Source: Mytilus trossulus (taxonomy: Eukaryota; Mollusca; Bivalvia; Mytilida; Mytilidae). Taken from it: a stretch of DNA of 64,000 nt. The notes beneath the pieces are model-generated. The model ran no database searches and had not been told where the DNA came from. It saw only the letters and a program-made list of their open reading frames with translations. The stretch spans positions 31,142,474 to 31,206,473 of the forward strand of contig NC_086380.1 in the NCBI RefSeq assembly GCF_036588685.1, given 5' to 3'. The position numbers and the translations under genes are program-made. Below are positions 59,831 through 64,000 of the stretch, piece after piece (position 1 is the first letter of the stretch; each line of letters begins with the position of its first letter).

Positions 59831-60364
59831 TAATAAATAATTGTAAATTTACTAGTTGTGCGTTGCTTTCTTAAAAACATTATAGTGTATATGTCTTTAT
59901 TTTTACTGATCCTGTCATGATATAATCTTGACAGAGTCACTTAAATGTGGCCTCACTTCCGGCAAATATCTAACCGAACATTTTCTGTTTTTTGCTGAGT
60001 TTATTTTCATATATACTTCTGTGTATGAGTCCGCATAACGATTTAAGTTATAACATAAGGAGCACAGGTTCAACAATTACCCGTTGTCTTTCTCAGACTT
60101 GACAAATTATATGCCAACTGCGATTTTTTTTGCTGAGTATGTTCAAAATGTCAGACTAGACTGAAGTACTGAACAAGGCACCATTTTTTTTATATAGATA
60201 TATATGAACGAAATCATGACAATCGAAATATTTTAATACATTCATTAATTTTGTTTGCCTATCTGTATTAAATCACAAATAGGATAACACTATCGGATCA
60301 TTTCCCATCACAAACATGACAAAGGACAATTTCAGATTTATCATAAAAAAATTACAAACCTCAG
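59831..60364. other. intergenic, nothing recognised
   Basis: The first ~40 bp continue the tandem duplication described at 53738-53859. No gene was seen. Confidence 0.4.
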
Positions 60365-60373
60365 TCATATTCC

Positions 60374-60581
60374 TAGTCTAGTCCAAATAATTATGACGTC
60401 TTGAAGGGCTATTATAATTTTTTTCTTTGACGCCTTACTTCGATATTCCTAGTCCAAATAATTATGACGTCTTGAAAGGCTATTACAATTTTTTTCTTTG
60501 ACGCCTTACTTCGACGTTGATGTAAGGCGTCAAAGAAAAAAATTATAATAGCCTTTCAAGACGTCATAATTATTTGGACTA
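60374..60581. mobile_element. palindromic MITE copy 2, extra left arm, 9-bp TSD
   Basis: Same ends as copy 1, with tcatattcc repeated outside (60365-60373, 60582-60590). It carries two left arms in tandem (60374 and 60450) before the single right arm, so one arm has been duplicated. Confidence 0.85.
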
Positions 60582-60687
60582 TCATATTCCATGAATTCTA
60601 ATACACCTAATTGCTATTTTTTCCGTTCCGTATAAGTTCTAAAATTGTACAACTTTTTCATCCAGTTGAAGCTATCTGGGACCCTGT

Positions 60688-60819
60688 TGAGTCCAAATAA
60701 TTATGACGTCTTGAAAGGTTATTATAATTTTTTCTTTGAAGCCTTACTCACTGAGTCGAAGTAAGCATCAAAGAAAAAAATTATAATAGCCTTTCAAGAC
60801 GTCATTATTATTTGGACTA
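60688..60819. mobile_element. palindromic MITE copy 3, 9-bp TSD
   Basis: Same palindrome, beginning tgagtccaaataattatgac and ending ggacta, with ggaccctgt repeated outside (60679-60687, 60820-60828). 132 bp. Confidence 0.85.
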
Positions 60820-60860
60820 GGACCCTGTTTAAACAATTATTCTATCCATCTAATAGACCA

Positions 60861-61231
60861 CGAGTTCATCTGTCACCGGAAAAAAAATCGTCAATTATAC
60901 GCGCCTTTATCACCGTCATTTGTGCATTTAGGGGCGTCGTCACTATCTTCCAATGTTGAGCGAGTGGTTGGAAAACTATAATTCTATATTGTACGAATTA
61001 TTCGGCATATTGAATTCTCAAAATTGACAATCAACACTGCTGTCATTAGGGAATTGTCAGTAAGTACCTACAGAGCAACCATTATTTCTAGTTTATCCTG
61101 CACAAAGACGATCACTAAGACGCTTGATGAACATAAATAGTGCAGGGATACAGGTGAGCCCCTCTATCTGGTAAATGACGTCATAAAGGCGTGCATAATT
61201 GACGAGTTTTTGGCGGTGACGGATGAACTCG
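60861..61231. repeat. foldback element, ~60-bp arms
   Basis: cgagttcatctgtcaccgg and a cgtcaattatacgcgccttt block (60861-60921) pair with aaaggcgtgcataattgacg and a cggtgacggatgaactcg block (61173-61231). Non-coding. Confidence 0.65.
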
Positions 61232-64000
61232 AAAGTGGTGTATTCACCATGCATGATACTTTTTTTAAAATGAGACTTGTTTTAACTACCGTAAATACTT
61301 CAAACAAAATATTTTTTACTTCAATTTTAATTTCTAAAAAAGTGGATCATACTATATCCAAGCTTCTTGGTGATCACTTTCTAAAGTTTTTTCTCCCTCA
61401 GCTCACTACTGATGACCTCCATTTTTCGGCCAGTGACCCAAACAGGAAGTTGTATAAATGACTGTTTCTTCCGGAATGGACTAAATAAGGTGTACTTGGT
61501 TTAAGAAAATAGAAAAACCCTTTCACATCAATCGGTTTGACAGTCATTTTCAGCAACCATTAGGGTCAAATTTTTGAAATTTAACTGTGGCAAGTCAAGA
61601 TATTTCTTTTCTTGCATGTCTATTCGTTTTTGATGCGTTTTGTTATTTGGTTTTGCCATGTGATTATGGACTTTCCGTATTGATTTTCCTCTGAGTTCAG
61701 TATTTTTGTGATTTTACTTTTTTCTCAGAGTTCTCAAATATTATAATCGTTATCGTTATTTTCAGAGAAAAAATTAACCTGAGCAGTAAGAAAGGAATGG
61801 TCTACAATGAATGTAGCTTCCATTTAATATAGAAAAGTTGAATGCATTTTGTGTTTTAAATTAAAGAGTTTATATATTTTGTGTTCCTGCTCAATGGCAG
61901 ATCCAAGGGACAGTTCTGCAGTTCGGAAGCCCTTTTTTTTTAGTCATCAATGCAATTGAATGGAGACATATCTTATAGTTGGATTCCCCCTTTATGCTAG
62001 GTTAATTGGGAACCCCCTTTTTGAAACTGGCTGGAAGAGCCAATGCTGCTGTTAATCTATTATTTTCCATGTAATAACACCATTTAAATCAACAATTGTT
62101 GTGTAGATTTCTTACTGTATCTTAAAACAAAACAATGAAGCTGTACATGAGAGAGGGCATCCAAAAGAATTTACTCAACTTAGTTTTTTTTTACAAGTCC
62201 TTGTACAGGAACTGTAACATGTCATGCATGTAAAAGAACAAAAAAAATGCAAGAAAGATATTTCTGAAACAAAAATTGATAAAGTATAAACATTTGCACA
62301 ATAAAAGAAATGTTGTTGTTTCTATTTTTATTTATTTTTTACCTTAAATTATATGTAACTTGTTTACTAAATTTTCTTCCTTGCAGTCCTTAAATAAGTT
62401 AAATATGTTGAAAAAATCTGTTGGTCCTTACTTTCTATTGCAAAAATACCGAACTGTTTTAGAATTTAAACAAAGCCCTCACCTTTATACATGTATGTAC
62501 ATTGTAGGTTTAAATAAACATAATCAAAGGAGATGTGGGGTATAAATCATGGTATTTAGATCAATCAGACAAAATAATACTATGACAAAATTTCTCCTTA
62601 AATACATGCAATAGAAGACAGATACAATGTATCAGAACATTTTTAAAATCCTCATCAATAATTGATAAAATTGAGAATAGAAATGGGAAATGTTTTACAA
62701 GTCATAAAAAATAATATGTCTCCCTACAAAAATGACTGCCAACAGTTCAGACAGTGATAATACATGTACTTGTATAAGTCATTTTTATTTATTTGAAGAT
62801 TAGATGTTAGTTATTCTATAAATGCTTGTTTGTTGTATAAGTATTTTTTTTAAATTATTTGGTGTTTTCTTTTCAGTGTTTGAATTATCTCCCCTTATCT
62901 TCTCCAAGAATTTACTTGCATACATATAGTTATTCTATTTTAAAACCCCTAAAATTCTCAGGTTTTGAGATAAGACTATTTTTTCAACTGATCATGATCA
63001 TGGTGCCCAAAAATTAAGCTATACAATTTTTAATATTTTGAAGATAACAATTATTTTGTGAACAAATCATGTTGCCCACAATTTGAGCTATAATTATGCA
63101 AGCAAATGAATTACTATTTAAGTACATTTAATTAAACACAAATATGAATACACATTCCAACAAAGTAACATGAATATAAACCATGTTCAGTTAATTGACA
63201 AAACCTCAAGACAAGTTATTTTGGAAGCCACTGCAGAGATTACATTTTATAATCAATGTTTAGTCCTTGTCATATGGGAGACAACTCCTGATCGATTTAT
63301 TATATTTTCCCCTATTTTTTCAAACTACATTTATATTTTCTAAGAGTTTCATTCTTCAAAAAGGGAATGCTAAAACTTTGAAGATTAGTTTGAAGTAACA
63401 ATTAAATCTTCAGATGAAAGAATCTAAACAAATTTTATTTTCATCAGATAACTTTTAAAATAAAATTTGAATTTAGAATTTAAATTTGACCATGCATGTT
63501 GACATGTTAAGTTTTCAAGTTTTGAGAGATACGTACGTTAAACCTGCCTGGCACAATTTTTCTGGGGTTTGCTTAAATCTTTTAATTAGAGTTTAACCTT
63601 TCATTTCACTATTTCAACAATGATAGTAATTGCATAAACATGTTGATCATGACATTTGTACAAAAAATGCTTGCAAATGTCATAATTTATGTAATTATGA
63701 GCAGTATTTTGAAGATTATCATGAATATATATACGGTATACAAATAAATAGATTTTCATTGTTCATATAGTTCAATAAAGACATAAATCTCCAAAGGACA
63801 GACAATTGCAATGAGAACTGGATCAGAGCAAATTAGTCCAGAGATATCGAAGAAAAGAAGAAAGTGTGACTTTTTTGCTTGTATACATGTATATAATTAT
63901 GATAATTATAATGATAAATATATGTATATATAAAAAAAATCTGAATAACTATAAGGTAAATAACTTTACCATTGACGCAATTTACCTGTACCGGTAAATA
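61232..64000. other. intergenic, nothing recognised
   Basis: AT-rich DNA. The open frame at 61210-61461 (83 codons) starts in the foldback arm and shows no motif. No further repeats or RNA genes were supported. Confidence 0.45.

Overview
The window is animal nuclear DNA: AT-rich, with no long prokaryote-like genes, spliced genes and dense, mostly broken transposable elements. The mix of elements (tRNA-derived SINEs with a conserved central domain, Penelope-like RT, L1/Tx1-like and L2/CR1-like LINEs, many palindromic MITEs) suggests a bivalve mollusc, probably a mussel. That assignment is inference from family memory; no search was run.

The main content is a pair of paralogous spliced genes facing each other (convergent) about 18 kb apart. 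Gene A is on the + strand, with its promoter near 19.28 kb and coding exons at 20573-20618, 21233-21323 and 22061-23090 (388 aa). Gene B is on the - strand, with its promoter near 49.5 kb and coding exons at 45925-45880, 44489-44399 and 43919-41522 (844 aa). Both encode a secretory signal peptide, a short conserved linker and a long Asn/Gly-rich repeat region. First coding segment (46 nt), second coding exon (91 nt), phases, a 99-nt upstream intron and a promoter-proximal block with a TATA-like box are all shared. Gene B carries a nearly perfect array of 47-residue (141 bp) units. Gene A has fewer, diverged units, and in its C-terminal half the 8-residue unit junction has been amplified into cationic, Leu/Trp-rich octapeptide blocks. 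I do not recognise the family; shell or extracellular matrix protein, repeat-peptide precursor and antimicrobial-type protein are all open.

The rest is intergenic and intronic DNA made largely of mobile elements. 5.4-10.1 kb: an L1/Tx1-type LINE on the - strand with a 16-bp target duplication. 11.5-17.2 kb: a duplicated dispersed repeat, a TTAA-bounded inverted-repeat segment and a large MITE. 24.2-26.9 kb: a SINE and two LINE remnants. 53.86-59.70 kb: a TIR-bounded segment that holds a Penelope-like RT element and an L2/CR1-like LINE, each with stops. 59.7-60.8 kb: three insertions of one palindromic MITE, each with its own 9-bp target duplication. The 3' end of the Penelope-like element at 56.6 kb matches about a dozen short dispersed copies across the window, on both strands, which explains most of the otherwise anonymous repeats. 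I saw no tRNA, rRNA, CRISPR or ordinary housekeeping gene.
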